A stretch of 64,000 nucleotides of DNA, taken from RGIG5472 sp051867615 (GTDB taxonomy: Bacteria > Bacillota > Clostridia > Oscillospirales > Oscillospiraceae). The notes beneath the pieces were generated by a model. That model saw nothing but the letters and a program-made list of their open reading frames with translations. It had not been told where the DNA came from and searched no databases. The stretch is from positions 1 to 64,000 of the forward strand of contig JBJDYU010000044.1 in the NCBI GenBank assembly GCA_051867615.1, in the 5' to 3' direction. The translations under genes and the position numbers were made by a program. Within the stretch, counting starts at the first letter, position 1, and each line of letters begins with the position of its first letter. Below are positions 8,798-17,228 of the stretch, one piece after another.

Positions 8798-9955
8798 ATG
8801 GCAGAAACTGTACAATATGTTGACCGGCACGGAACGGACAGCCTGAAGTGGGATTTTCTGGAGCGCATCTACGGCTATCCCGATATGCTGGGTATGTGGA
8901 TAGCGGACATGGACTTCCGCTGCCCCGCCTGTGTGAACGAGGCCATCCTCGAATACACGAAATGCGGCGCCTACGGCTACGCCGCCACGGGCAAGCGCTT
9001 TTTTGACGCCTTCGTTCAGTGGGAGCGGGAGCGTCACGGCTACAGCGTGGACCCCTCCTGGGTCAAATTCTCCCCGGGCGTGGTCCCCGCCATCAACTGG
9101 TGCGTCAGCTCCATGACGGAGCCGGGAGACCATGTGATGATACTGCCGCCGGTCTACGGCCCGTTCTCCGGCGCCGTGACCGACAACGACCGCCTGCTGG
9201 TGGAGAGCCGCCTGCGCTGGGACGGTCAGGCGTTTACCATGGACTTTGAGGACATCGAGGCAAAGATCGTCTCGGAGAACGTGAAGATGCTGCTCTTCTG
9301 CTCCCCGCACAACCCGGTGGGCCGGGTATGGCGGCGCCAGGAGCTGAAAAGGCTGGCGGAGATCTGCGCGAAGCATCAGGTGATCATCGTGTCCGACGAG
9401 ATCCATCAGGACTACGACTATGAGAACAGGCACATCCCCATGGGCCTGATAACGGAGCGGAATGTGGTGATGCTGACGGCCCCCAGCAAGACCTTCAACC
9501 TGGCCGGTCTGAGCACGGCGGTGGCGGTGATCCCGCAGGAGGATCTGCGGGAGAAGTGGACGGCCTTTACCAAGCGTCTCCACATCGGCTCCGGCAACAG
9601 CTTCGGCGATCTGGCAGGCGAGGCGGCCTACCTGCACGGCGGTGAATGGCTGGATCAGATGAAGGAGATCATCCGCGGCAACTACCACCTGCTGCGCGAT
9701 AAGCTCCTCGGCGCGCTGCCTGAGCTGCAGGTCGCGCCGCTGGAGGGCACGTATCTCATGTGGGTGGATTTCGGCGCTTATCTGAAGCCCGAGGAGCAGA
9801 AGGATTTCTTCGCAAGGCGCTGCAGGCTCGCCGTGAATTACGGCGCGGGCTTTGGCGGCGGCGCCGACGCGTGGGTGCGTTTCAATCTGGCCACCAGCCG
9901 GGAGAACGTGGAAACTGCCGCGGCGCGTATCATCGCGGAGCTGAGCGAAAAGTAA
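8798..9955 (+). CDS. MalY/PatB-family PLP enzyme (cystathionine beta-lyase-like)
   Basis: A 385-residue fold-type I PLP enzyme of the MalY/PatB group, which includes C-S beta-lyases and aminotransferases. Visible features are the N-terminal WIADMDF motif typical of PatB, NPVGRVW, SDEIHQDYDY and the PLP lysine K231 in APSKTFNLAGL. The C-terminal GTYLMWVDF and VRFNLA motifs match the family. The ATG at 8798 is preferred over 8771 because AAGGAG ends 11 bases upstream of it. It sits 63 bases after the activase gene in the same direction and may be co-transcribed with the double-cubane reductase; the substrate cannot be deduced. Confidence 0.9.
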   Translation: MAETVQYVDRHGTDSLKWDFLERIYGYPDMLGMWIADMDFRCPACVNEAILEYTKCGAYGYAATGKRFFDAFVQWERERHGYSVDPSWVKFSPGVVPAINWCVSSMTEPGDHVMILPPVYGPFSGAVTDNDRLLVESRLRWDGQAFTMDFEDIEAKIVSENVKMLLFCSPHNPVGRVWRRQELKRLAEICAKHQVIIVSDEIHQDYDYENRHIPMGLITERNVVMLTAPSKTFNLAGLSTAVAVIPQEDLREKWTAFTKRLHIGSGNSFGDLAGEAAYLHGGEWLDQMKEIIRGNYHLLRDKLLGALPELQVAPLEGTYLMWVDFGAYLKPEEQKDFFARRCRLAVNYGAGFGGGADAWVRFNLATSRENVETAAARIIAELSEK

Positions 9956-9973
9956 ACCCTCTCAAAAATCAAC

Positions 9974-10009
9974 AAAGCGCCCCGTCAGGCTGGCCTGACG
10001 GGGCGCTTT
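9974..10009. terminator. Bidirectional intrinsic terminator
   Basis: Sixteen-bp arms (9974-9989 and 9994-10009) with loop CTGG and a T tract (CGTTTTT) on the plus strand. It lies between the converging MalY-type and oppF-type genes. Confidence 0.9.
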
Positions 10010-10027
10010 CGTTTTTGGCAGTAGCGC

Positions 10028-10999
10028 TTATTTTTCATCGTACAGGTGGCAGGCCACAAAATGGCCCGGCTCCACCTCGCGCAGCTCCGGCTTCACCTCC
10101 CGGCACTGGGCCATGCACTGCTTGCAGCGGCCGCTGAAGCGGCAGCCGGCAGGCGGGTTCACGGGGCTTGGCACGTCGCCGCTGAGCATGATCTTTTTCC
10201 GCTCGCGGGACGCCTTCGGGTCGGCGATGGGGACCGCGGAGAGAAGCGCCTCGGTATAGGGGTGCAGCGGCTTTCTGTACAGCTCCGCCGAGGCGGAAAG
10301 CTCCACCAGATTGCCCAGATACATCACGCCGATGCGGTCGGAGATATGCTTCACCACGGCCAGATCGTGGGCGATGAAGAGCATGGTCAGATGCTTCTCC
10401 CGCTGCAGCTTCATCAGGAGGTTGATGATCTGCGCCTGAATGGAAACGTCCAGCGCGGAGATCGGCTCGTCGCAGAACAGGAATTCCGGGTCCACCGACA
10501 GCGCCCGGGCGATGCCGATACGCTGGCGCTGGCCGCCGGAGAACTCATGGACGTTGCGCATGGCGTGCTCGGCGTTCAGGCCCACCAGATCCAGCAGCTC
10601 CAGAACCCTGCGCTCCTCCTCCGCCCTGTCCGCGGCCAGCTTGTGGGCGCGGATGCCCTCGGCCACGATATCGTACACCTTCTGATGCGGGTCCAGAGAG
10701 GCGTAGGGGTCCTGGAAGATCATCTGCACCTTGCCCGTAAAGTCGAAGCGCTCCTTCCGGGAAAGGGTGTGGACGTCCCGGCCCTGATACTTTACCTCGC
10801 CGGAGGTCTTATGCAGCATACCGATGCAGGTCTTGCCGCAGGTGGTCTTGCCGCAGCCGGATTCGCCCACGATGCCCAGCGTCTCGCCCTTGTAGATCTC
10901 AAAGGAAACGTCGTCCACCGCCTTCAGCACGCGGTGCTTGCCGGCGCGGTAATATTTGCACAGGTTCCTCACTTCCAGTTCAACCGGTCTGTTACTCAT
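10028..10999 (-). CDS. Oligopeptide/dipeptide ABC transporter ATP-binding protein, OppF type
   Basis: A 323-residue ATPase. Walker [10 protein letters not shown], signature FSGGQRQRIGIARAL, Walker B FLFCDEPISALD and the H-loop FIAHDLAVV are all visible. The C-terminal oligopeptide-transporter extension is present with a Cys cluster (GCRFSGRCKQCMAQC) typical of the Opp/Dpp ATPases that bind Fe-S. The ATG at 10999 is preferred over GTG 11008 because AGGAGG stands eight bases ahead of it; it overlaps the OppD-type gene by eight bases. Last gene of a five-gene opp operon. Confidence 0.93.
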   Translation of the reverse strand: MSNRPVELEVRNLCKYYRAGKHRVLKAVDDVSFEIYKGETLGIVGESGCGKTTCGKTCIGMLHKTSGEVKYQGRDVHTLSRKERFDFTGKVQMIFQDPYASLDPHQKVYDIVAEGIRAHKLAADRAEEERRVLELLDLVGLNAEHAMRNVHEFSGGQRQRIGIARALSVDPEFLFCDEPISALDVSIQAQIINLLMKLQREKHLTMLFIAHDLAVVKHISDRIGVMYLGNLVELSASAELYRKPLHPYTEALLSAVPIADPKASRERKKIMLSGDVPSPVNPPAGCRFSGRCKQCMAQCREVKPELREVEPGHFVACHLYDEK

Positions 11000-12023
11000 G
11001 GTCGGCACCTCCTGTCCGGAATGGCACGCCGCTGACGTCGGCGCGCGGGTCGGTGAGCCAGCAGGAGACCTCGTGGCCGCCGCCCAGGTCCAGCACCGGC
11101 GGCGTATGCTCCGCGCAGACGTTCATGGCGTAGGGGCAGCGGCTGCAGAAGGCGCAGCCCTTCGGCGGATGGATGGCGTCCGGGATGGTGCCCTCGATGG
11201 TCACCAGCTCCGCCTTGTTGTCGTCCAGATCCAGACGCGGCACGGAGTTCATCAGCGCCCAGGTATACGGATGGCGGGGATTGTAGAAGATGTCCTCGTT
11301 GCTGCCCTTTTCCACGATCTTACCGGCATACATGACCACGATATCGTCGCAGATATCGGCCACCACGCCCAGGTCGTGGGTGATGAGAATGATGGCCATG
11401 CCCATTTTCTTCTGCAGGTCCTGCATCAGCTCCAGGATCTGTGCCTGAATGGTCACGTCCAGCGCCGTGGTGGGCTCGTCCGCGATGAGCAGATTGGGAT
11501 GGGTGATGAGCCCGGCGGCGATCATCACGCGCTGCCGCATACCGCCGGAGAGCTCATGGGGGAATTTGTTCAGGCAGGCCTCCGCGTCCGGGATGCCCAC
11601 CATCTCCAGCATCTCCTTCGCCCTTTTGCGCATTTCCGCCCTGGAGAGGCCCGTGTGGTTGTGGTTTTCCAGATTCTCCATGATCTGCCGGCCCACCACC
11701 ATGGTGGGATTCAGGGACACCAGCGCGTCCTGAAAGATCATGGCGCACTCTCTGCCGCGGAACTCGTTCCACTCGTCGTCGCTGAACTCCAGAATGTTTT
11801 TCCCGCCGTAGAGGATCTGGCTTCCCTCCTTGATGACGCCCGGCTTTTCGATCAGGCCCATGAGGGATTTGGAGGTCACGGTCTTGCCGCAGCCGGACTC
11901 GCCCACCAGCGCCGTGGTCCTGCCCTTTTCAATGGAGAAAGAGACGTCGCGCACGGACTGCACCTCGCCGGCGTAGGTAAAATAAGAGACGGAAAGATGT
12001 TTGATCTCTACCAGTGTGTTCAT
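10992..12023 (-). CDS. Oligopeptide/dipeptide ABC transporter ATP-binding protein, OppD type
   Basis: A 343-residue ATPase with Walker [11 protein letters not shown], signature [15 protein letters not shown], Walker [13 protein letters not shown] and H-loop [10 protein letters not shown]. The C-terminal oligopeptide-binding extension has the family Cys cluster ([15 protein letters not shown]). It couples ATP hydrolysis to import through the two permeases encoded just upstream. The OppC-type stop is ten bases away. Confidence 0.93.
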   Translation of the reverse strand: MNTLVEIKHLSVSYFTYAGEVQSVRDVSFSIEKGRTTALVGESGCGKTVTSKSLMGLIEKPGVIKEGSQILYGGKNILEFSDDEWNEFRGRECAMIFQDALVSLNPTMVVGRQIMENLENHNHTGLSRAEMRKRAKEMLEMVGIPDAEACLNKFPHELSGGMRQRVMIAAGLITHPNLLIADEPTTALDVTIQAQILELMQDLQKKMGMAIILITHDLGVVADICDDIVVMYAGKIVEKGSNEDIFYNPRHPYTWALMNSVPRLDLDDNKAELVTIEGTIPDAIHPPKGCAFCSRCPYAMNVCAEHTPPVLDLGGGHEVSCWLTDPRADVSGVPFRTGGADHE

Positions 12024-12033
12024 GATTCCCTCC

Positions 12034-12951
12034 TTATTTTACGATCTTGGGTTCCAGGGCGCTTCTGAGGACGTCGCCCAGGATGTTGAAGCTCAGGACC
12101 GTCAGCAAAATCAGCAGGCCCGGGTAGACGGCCATCATGGGCTTATCGAGAATCACGGCCTGCGCGCCCTGCAGCATACTGCCCCAGGAAGCGTGGGGGA
12201 TGGAGATGCCGAGGCCCAGGAAGCTCAGGGAGGATTCGGTCAGGATGGCGCTGGCGACGCCCAGACTGGCCGAGACGATGAGCGGGCCGAGGATATTCGG
12301 CAGGATGTGCCTGACCGCGATCTGAATGCTGTTGATGCCCAGGTTTTTGGAGGCGATGACGAAATCGCGTTCCTTCAGCGACATGGTCTCCGCCCGGGTG
12401 ATACGGGCCACGGAGGCCCAGGAGAACAGGCTCAGCACCAGGATCAGAGTGCCCATGCCGGGCTTCAGCATGGTGTTGAGCACGACCATCAGCAGCGTGC
12501 TGGGCAGGGCCAGAAAGATATCGGTGAAGCGCATCAGGAGCATATCCAGCTTGCCGCCGATATACCCGGAGAAGATGCCGATGGTGGTGCCGATGCAGAC
12601 GGTGACGAACATGGCGGAAAAACCCACCATCAGGGACACACGGCCGCCGTAGAGCGCGCGGGTGAAATAGTCCCGGCCGTATTCATCCGTGCCGAAGGGG
12701 TGCTGGAGGGACGGCGAGAGGAATTTGTTTGCGATATCCAGCTTGTTCGGGTCGTAGGGGCTCAGGGGCGCCAGCAGGCAGGCGACGATGATGACGGCGA
12801 GGAAGATGCAGGCGAACACCGCCGCCGGGTTGGCGGTGATCTCCTTTTTGATGTCCTTCCAGAGGCTGCGGCGGTAAACGGCGCCCAGGTCCTTCGCCTT
12901 TTTTTCGATACGCTGAAAGGATCTTTCGTTAAAAATGATCTCATTTTCCAT
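12034..12951 (-). CDS. Oligopeptide/dipeptide ABC transporter permease, OppC type
   Basis: A 305-residue inner-membrane permease with an N-terminal cytoplasmic stretch, a first hydrophobic helix (AAVFACIFLAVIIVACLLA), the OppC_N-like HPFGTDEYGRDYFTRALYGGRVSL segment, and an EAA-type loop (ASKNLGINSIQIAVRHILPN). About six membrane segments. It overlaps the OppB-type gene by 11 bases. Confidence 0.93.
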   Translation of the reverse strand: MENEIIFNERSFQRIEKKAKDLGAVYRRSLWKDIKKEITANPAAVFACIFLAVIIVACLLAPLSPYDPNKLDIANKFLSPSLQHPFGTDEYGRDYFTRALYGGRVSLMVGFSAMFVTVCIGTTIGIFSGYIGGKLDMLLMRFTDIFLALPSTLLMVVLNTMLKPGMGTLILVLSLFSWASVARITRAETMSLKERDFVIASKNLGINSIQIAVRHILPNILGPLIVSASLGVASAILTESSLSFLGLGISIPHASWGSMLQGAQAVILDKPMMAVYPGLLILLTVLSFNILGDVLRSALEPKIVK

Positions 12952-13909
12952 TTGCTGCGTCCACCCCCCTTTTAATTCTCGGGTCCGCGAAGGAATACAG
13001 GATATCCGCGATGAAGTTGCCGATGACCAGGATGAAGCCGGAGAGCATCACATAGGCCATGATGATGGGATAGTCGCGTTTGCCGATGGCCTCCATGGCA
13101 AAGCTGCCGATGCCCGGCCAGCCGAAGACGCTCTCAATGATGAAGGAGCCGCACACGAGCGAGGCCATGTTCATGCCCACGATGGTGATGATCGGCAGCA
13201 GGGTGTTTTTCATCACGTGCTTGAAAAGGATCTTCCTCGGCGGCGTGCCCTTGGCCTTGGCCGCCAGCACGTATTCCTCCGACAGCTGGCCGATGGTGTT
13301 GGCCCGGACATAGCGCACCTTGGACGCCATGGAGCTGAGAGCCAGCGTCAGCATCGGCATGATCATGTGCTTGACGGTGTCCCACACCGTGTTCACGCCG
13401 TAGGTATGCATACCGGAGGAGGGCAGCCAGCCCAGCTTTGCGGTGAAAAGAATGATCAGCAGCATACCGAAGTAGAACGACGGGATGGACATACCGATAT
13501 AGGCGAAGGTGCTGATGGCGTTGTCCACCCAGGTGTTCTTTTTGTAGCCGGCGATCAGGCCCAGCGGGATCGACAGCGCCAGCGACAGCAGCATGGAGGT
13601 CCCCATCAGAAGCAGGGTGGAGGGCAGACGCTTGAGCAGCATGGGCATGACCGGCATTTTATAGGACAGGGAGGTGCCGAAATTGCCCTTCAGGACCTCC
13701 TGCAGCCACGACCAGTACTGCTCCGGCAGGCTCCTGTCCGTGCCCAGCCTTTCGATGATCATGGCCTGCTCCTCCGGGGTCATATCGGGCGTGATGTACA
13801 TGGAGGAAATATCGCCGGGGGCAAGGTCGATGATGGCGAAGGAGAAGACGGAAATCAGCAGCATGACGATGGCCAGCTGGCCCACTTTTTTCAAAATCAG
13901 TTTCAGCAT
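12941..13909 (-). CDS. Oligopeptide/dipeptide ABC transporter permease, OppB type
   Basis: A 322-residue membrane protein with six predicted helices. Visible are the OppB N-terminal helix, the DRSLPEQYWSWLQEVLKGNFGTSL segment characteristic of DppB/OppB, and the EAA loop (AAKAKGTPPRKILFKHVMKN). It forms the import channel with the OppC-type permease. A terminator-like hairpin separates it from the binding-protein gene. Confidence 0.93.
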   Translation of the reverse strand: MLKLILKKVGQLAIVMLLISVFSFAIIDLAPGDISSMYITPDMTPEEQAMIIERLGTDRSLPEQYWSWLQEVLKGNFGTSLSYKMPVMPMLLKRLPSTLLLMGTSMLLSLALSIPLGLIAGYKKNTWVDNAISTFAYIGMSIPSFYFGMLLIILFTAKLGWLPSSGMHTYGVNTVWDTVKHMIMPMLTLALSSMASKVRYVRANTIGQLSEEYVLAAKAKGTPPRKILFKHVMKNTLLPIITIVGMNMASLVCGSFIIESVFGWPGIGSFAMEAIGKRDYPIIMAYVMLSGFILVIGNFIADILYSFADPRIKRGVDAANGK

Positions 13910-13928
13910 GGTGGTTTCCTTTCCATAT

Positions 13929-13958
13929 AAAAACTGCCCTCTGGCGAGGGCAGTTTTT
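13929..13958 (-). terminator. Intercistronic attenuating hairpin behind oppA
   Basis: Thirteen-bp arms (13929-13941 and 13946-13958), loop TGGC, with A/T runs at the stem base. It lies between the binding-protein and permease genes of one operon, so it probably lowers downstream transcription relative to the binding protein. Confidence 0.75.
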
Positions 13959-13974
13959 AAAGACAGGCTAATAA

Positions 13975-15564
13975 TCAGCCGTTCACAGAAATGCCCAGCC
14001 AGTCGATGAATTCAGGAACGATGCCGCTGCAGTCCAGACCAGTGACATGTTTCTGAGAGACCATGACATAGTTGGTGTAGGTCAGAGGATAGATGCGGTA
14101 CTGCTTCAGCGCCAGCTCCACGACTTCATCAGCCAGCTGCTGCGCCTCCGCGGGATCGGTGGTGGAGTTGACCTTCGCGGCCAGCTCACCGCAGACCGGG
14201 GTCAGGCCCCAGGCGTTGGCGGCGTTGTTCATGTAGCTGTAAGCCTGGTTGAGGGTGGAACCGCGCATGGAGTCCCAGCCGTTGGTGCCCAGATCCCAGG
14301 TGGTCTCCAGGCCGGTGCCGTAGGAAACGCCGAAGAAGGTGGTGAAGAAGGTGTTGGAGTCAAGGCCCTGGATGTCCAGCGTCACGCCGATCTGCTGCAG
14401 CTGCTGCTGGAGCACCACCGCGACGGCCTCCATGTTGGCGCGGTCAGCGTTGTAGATATAGGTCAGGGTCATGCCGGCCAGGCCGCTGGATTCCGCCAGC
14501 TCCTTGGCCTTCTCCAGGTCATACACATAATCGGGAGTATTCGCGTTGTACAGGGACTGGTCGGGGGTCAGCAGGGAGTTGGGGTTGGTGGCCAGATCGG
14601 TGGAGCCGTAGGCGCCCTGGATGACCTCGTCGCCGTCGATGGCATAGAACAGGGCCTCGCGCTGCGCGTCGGTCAGGTTGGCGGGGCCGTAGGGGTTGAC
14701 CTGCAGGTAGTTCAGGCGGGCCTCGGAGACCGTGTAGATGTTGTACTTATCGGTCTGGGCGGAGTACTTTTCCAGTTCGTCCACGGTGGTGATGCGCATA
14801 TAGTCGATCTCACCGTTCTCAAAGGCGATGGCCTTGGTGGAGCCGGAGCCGATGACCTTCATGACGATGTACTTGACCTCGGGCGTGCCGCGGTAATAGT
14901 CGTCTCTCGCCTCGAAGACCAGGCTGTCCTCGTTGATCTCCTTGACGGTATAAGCGCCGGAGGTAACGATGTCAGTGGTGGTGTAATAGCTCTGGTCGTC
15001 GATCAGCGCCTCGGGGCTCTCAAACTCGTGGGCGGGCATCAGCTGGATGCCGGACAGGGTCACGATGTAGTAGGAGTAGGGCTCGGGCAGCACGACCTCG
15101 ATGGTCTTGTCATCCGGGTAGTTCACGGAGCCTTCCACACCGTTGACGCGGCAGTAGGGGTTGTAGCCGTACTTGGCGGTGTAGTAGTCGCAGACAAACT
15201 TGAAGTCGGCGGAGGTGATGGGCGTACCGTCGGACCAGTTGGCGTTGTCACGGATGTGGATGGTGTAGGTCAGGCCGTCCTCGGAGATCTCTAGGCTGTC
15301 GGCCAGATAGTAATCGATGCCGCCTTCGTTGTTCTCGACCAGCAGGCGATCATACAGGGGACGGGTCATGGTGGTGTAGTCATCGCTGGCGCCCTGGGGA
15401 ACGAGCGTATTGGGCATATAGCTGATGGCCATGGTGAAGGTGTCTCTGGTAGTTTCCTGCGGCGCGTCGCCGCCTTCGTCCGTCTGGCCGCTGCCGGAGC
15501 CGCAGGCCACCAGGGCCAGCGTCATGACGGCGGCCATCAGGAAGGCCAGGATTCTTTTCTTCAT
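13975..15564 (-). CDS. Extracellular peptide-type solute-binding lipoprotein (SBP family 5)
   Basis: A 529-residue lipoprotein. The signal peptide MKKRILAFLMAAVMTLALVAC ends in a lipobox Cys at residue 21, followed by a Gly/Ser/Asp-rich linker. The mature part matches the DppA/OppA/NikA superfamily (TMTRPLYDRLL, YTIHIRDNANWSDGTPITSADFKF). It captures the substrate for the four downstream genes. Peptides are the default guess; nickel or other ligands cannot be excluded from sequence alone. First gene of the operon, with GGGAGG before the ATG. The AT-rich region 15600-15720 should hold the promoter, but no clear -35/-10 pair was found. Confidence 0.92.
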   Translation of the reverse strand: MKKRILAFLMAAVMTLALVACGSGSGQTDEGGDAPQETTRDTFTMAISYMPNTLVPQGASDDYTTMTRPLYDRLLVENNEGGIDYYLADSLEISEDGLTYTIHIRDNANWSDGTPITSADFKFVCDYYTAKYGYNPYCRVNGVEGSVNYPDDKTIEVVLPEPYSYYIVTLSGIQLMPAHEFESPEALIDDQSYYTTTDIVTSGAYTVKEINEDSLVFEARDDYYRGTPEVKYIVMKVIGSGSTKAIAFENGEIDYMRITTVDELEKYSAQTDKYNIYTVSEARLNYLQVNPYGPANLTDAQREALFYAIDGDEVIQGAYGSTDLATNPNSLLTPDQSLYNANTPDYVYDLEKAKELAESSGLAGMTLTYIYNADRANMEAVAVVLQQQLQQIGVTLDIQGLDSNTFFTTFFGVSYGTGLETTWDLGTNGWDSMRGSTLNQAYSYMNNAANAWGLTPVCGELAAKVNSTTDPAEAQQLADEVVELALKQYRIYPLTYTNYVMVSQKHVTGLDCSGIVPEFIDWLGISVNG

Positions 15565-15776
15565 TCGTGTTTCCTCCCGTTTGTCATTTTTCGAAGTTTT
15601 TGTGGGTTTTTGTCGCTTTTGGCAAGTGTTAGGATACTATACAGGCCAAAAGATTGCAAATTGTAAATTCGAATCGGTCTTTGCCTTTTATAGGCCCATC
15701 TAATAATCCATAAACTTTGTTAATAAGCTAAACAACTCTTCCGCCGCGCTTTGGGAGAGCGGCCCCGCATCCTTCA

Positions 15777-15805
15777 TTGACAAGCGGCGGCAAACGCCGT
15801 ATAAT
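15777..15805 (+). promoter_or_regulatory. Consensus promoter of tRNA-Arg
   Basis: Perfect TTGACA (15777-15782), exactly 17 bp, perfect TATAAT (15800-15805). Transcription would start only a few bases before the mature tRNA end at 15818. Confidence 0.9.
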
Positions 15806-15817
15806 ACTTCTGCACTT

Positions 15818-15894
15818 GCTTCCGTAGCTCAGCAGGATAGAGCGTCCGCCTCCTAAGCGGAAGGTCGCGCGTTCGAATCGCGCCGGGAGTGCCA
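15818..15894 (+). tRNA. tRNA-Arg (anticodon CCT)
   Basis: A 77-nt cloverleaf with encoded CCA. The acceptor stem GCTTCCG pairs with CGGGAGT with two G-U pairs. The D loop contains AGCTCAGCAGGATAGAGC, the anticodon stem TCCGC/GCGGA (15845-15849 and 15857-15861) holds loop CTCCTAA with anticodon CCT (15852-15854), and the T arm has GTTCGAATC. It reads AGG codons. Confidence 0.96.
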
Positions 15895-15901
15895 ATACCG
15901 C

Positions 15902-15930
15902 CGCGGAGCGCCCCAATGGGGCGCTCCGCG
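15902..15930 (+). terminator. Intrinsic terminator of tRNA-Arg
   Basis: Thirteen-bp GC-rich arms with loop AAT, followed by TTTTTT (15931-15936), eight bases beyond the CCA end. Confidence 0.92.
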
Positions 15931-16031
15931 TTTTTTCTTCCAGATGTTCCCATCTTTGAAAATCTCTCCGGCCTTGTCCTGTCAGGCAAATTCTTATTGA
16001 AAAACCGTCCTTTTATATCGGAAATTTCCGC

Positions 16032-16060
16032 TTTACAGGCCCCGGCGGACAGGCTATAAT
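16032..16060 (+). promoter_or_regulatory. Promoter of the AfuA/FbpA-type importer operon
   Basis: TTTACA (16032-16037), a 17-bp spacer and TATAAT (16055-16060), about 50 bases before the ATG of the binding-protein gene. Confidence 0.75.
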
Positions 16061-16111
16061 GTCCCTCGGCTCAAAAGCCGAAAAAATAACAATGTATGTG
16101 AGGAGTACGAC

Positions 16112-17170
16112 ATGAAGAAGTTTTTGTCTCTGCTTCTGGCTCTGATGATGACGCTGTCCCTGCTGGCGGGCTGCGGCAGCAGCGAGGAGCCCTCCGCGGA
16201 CGCGGATGAGAGCAGCGCGCCGGAGATCTCCGGCACCATGAAGGTGGTCGCCACCAGCGAAAGCTATGTCACGCTGTTTGACAAGTTTACCGAGGAGACC
16301 GGCGTGAAGGTGGAGCTGCTGTCCATGTCCTCCGGCGAAGTGCTTTCCAAGCTCCGCGCCGAGGGCGGCACTCCCTCCGCTGACCTGTGGTTCGGCGGCG
16401 GCATCGACTCGTTTATGAGCGCCAAGGACGACGGCCTGCTGGAGCAGGTGAACTTTGACGCCGCCGCCGACCTGGCCGCCGAGTTCAAGGACAGCGAGAA
16501 CTACTGGTTCTCCAAGGGCATCACCATCGTGGGCTTCCTGGTGAACGACGACCTGCTGGCGGAGCTGAACCTGACCGCTCCCACCAGCTGGCAGGACCTG
16601 CTGGACCCCGCCTACGCCGGTGAGATCGTCATGTCCAACCCCGCCATCTCCGGCACCAACTACGCCGTGGTCAACGCCCTGCTGCAGGTGCTGGGCGAGG
16701 ATGCAGGCTGGGCGTATTTCGAGTCCCTGAACAACAACATCGCCTACTACGGCAGACGCGGCTCCGATCCTCTGAACAAGGTCACCGCCGATGAGTTCGC
16801 CATCGGCATCTCCTACATCGACCGCGGCGTGGAGGCCGTGACTGAGGATTATCCCGTCTCCATCGTCTATCCCTCCGACGGTATTCCCTGGGTGCCCGAG
16901 GGCGTGGCCGTGTTCAAGAACGCGGAGAACGTGGACGCCGCCAAGTACTTCGTGGAGTGGCTGTTCAGCAGCGACGAGAACCTGCGTATGCTGGCCGAGA
17001 TCGACCAGAAGGACGGCCTGAAGCTCATCAAGCCCTCCCTCGAAGGCGTGGAGCTGGGCTATGACACCGCCATTCTGATGGAAGAAGACCTGTCCCTGTT
17101 CGGCGCGCAGCGCGATGCCATTCTGGAGCGCTTCGAGCCCCTGATGGGCGACAAGGCCGCCACTGAATGA
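16112..17170 (+). CDS. ABC transporter substrate-binding lipoprotein, AfuA/FbpA type
   Basis: A 352-residue lipoprotein with a signal ending LLAGC (Cys21), then an acidic Ser-rich linker. The body fits the bacterial SBP group that holds ferric-iron, phosphonate and sugar-phosphate binders (PSADLWFGGGIDSF, LDPAYAGEIVMSNPAISGTNY, YYGRRGSDPLNKV, VYPSDGIPWVPEGVAV). Ligand class cannot be fixed from sequence. The PHP phosphoesterase at the end of the operon favours a phosphorylated ligand such as a sugar phosphate, as for AfuA, over iron. The stop overlaps the permease start by four bases (ATGA). A GAGGAG ribosome site precedes the ATG. Confidence 0.88.
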   Translation: MKKFLSLLLALMMTLSLLAGCGSSEEPSADADESSAPEISGTMKVVATSESYVTLFDKFTEETGVKVELLSMSSGEVLSKLRAEGGTPSADLWFGGGIDSFMSAKDDGLLEQVNFDAAADLAAEFKDSENYWFSKGITIVGFLVNDDLLAELNLTAPTSWQDLLDPAYAGEIVMSNPAISGTNYAVVNALLQVLGEDAGWAYFESLNNNIAYYGRRGSDPLNKVTADEFAIGISYIDRGVEAVTEDYPVSIVYPSDGIPWVPEGVAVFKNAENVDAAKYFVEWLFSSDENLRMLAEIDQKDGLKLIKPSLEGVELGYDTAILMEEDLSLFGAQRDAILERFEPLMGDKAATE

Positions 17171-17196
17171 TGAATAAGCAAGCCCGTTTACCGGAC

Positions 17197-17228
17197 CGAA
17201 AAAGAGCATCTTCCGATGCTCTTTTTCG
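17197..17228 (+). terminator. Terminator-like hairpin inside the permease 5' coding region
   Basis: Fourteen-bp arms (17197-17210 and 17215-17228), loop TTCC, ending in a run of five T residues within the right arm. It starts 27 bases after the binding-protein stop and lies in frame inside the permease gene. It looks like the usual attenuator behind a binding-protein gene, here translated. Confidence 0.75.
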
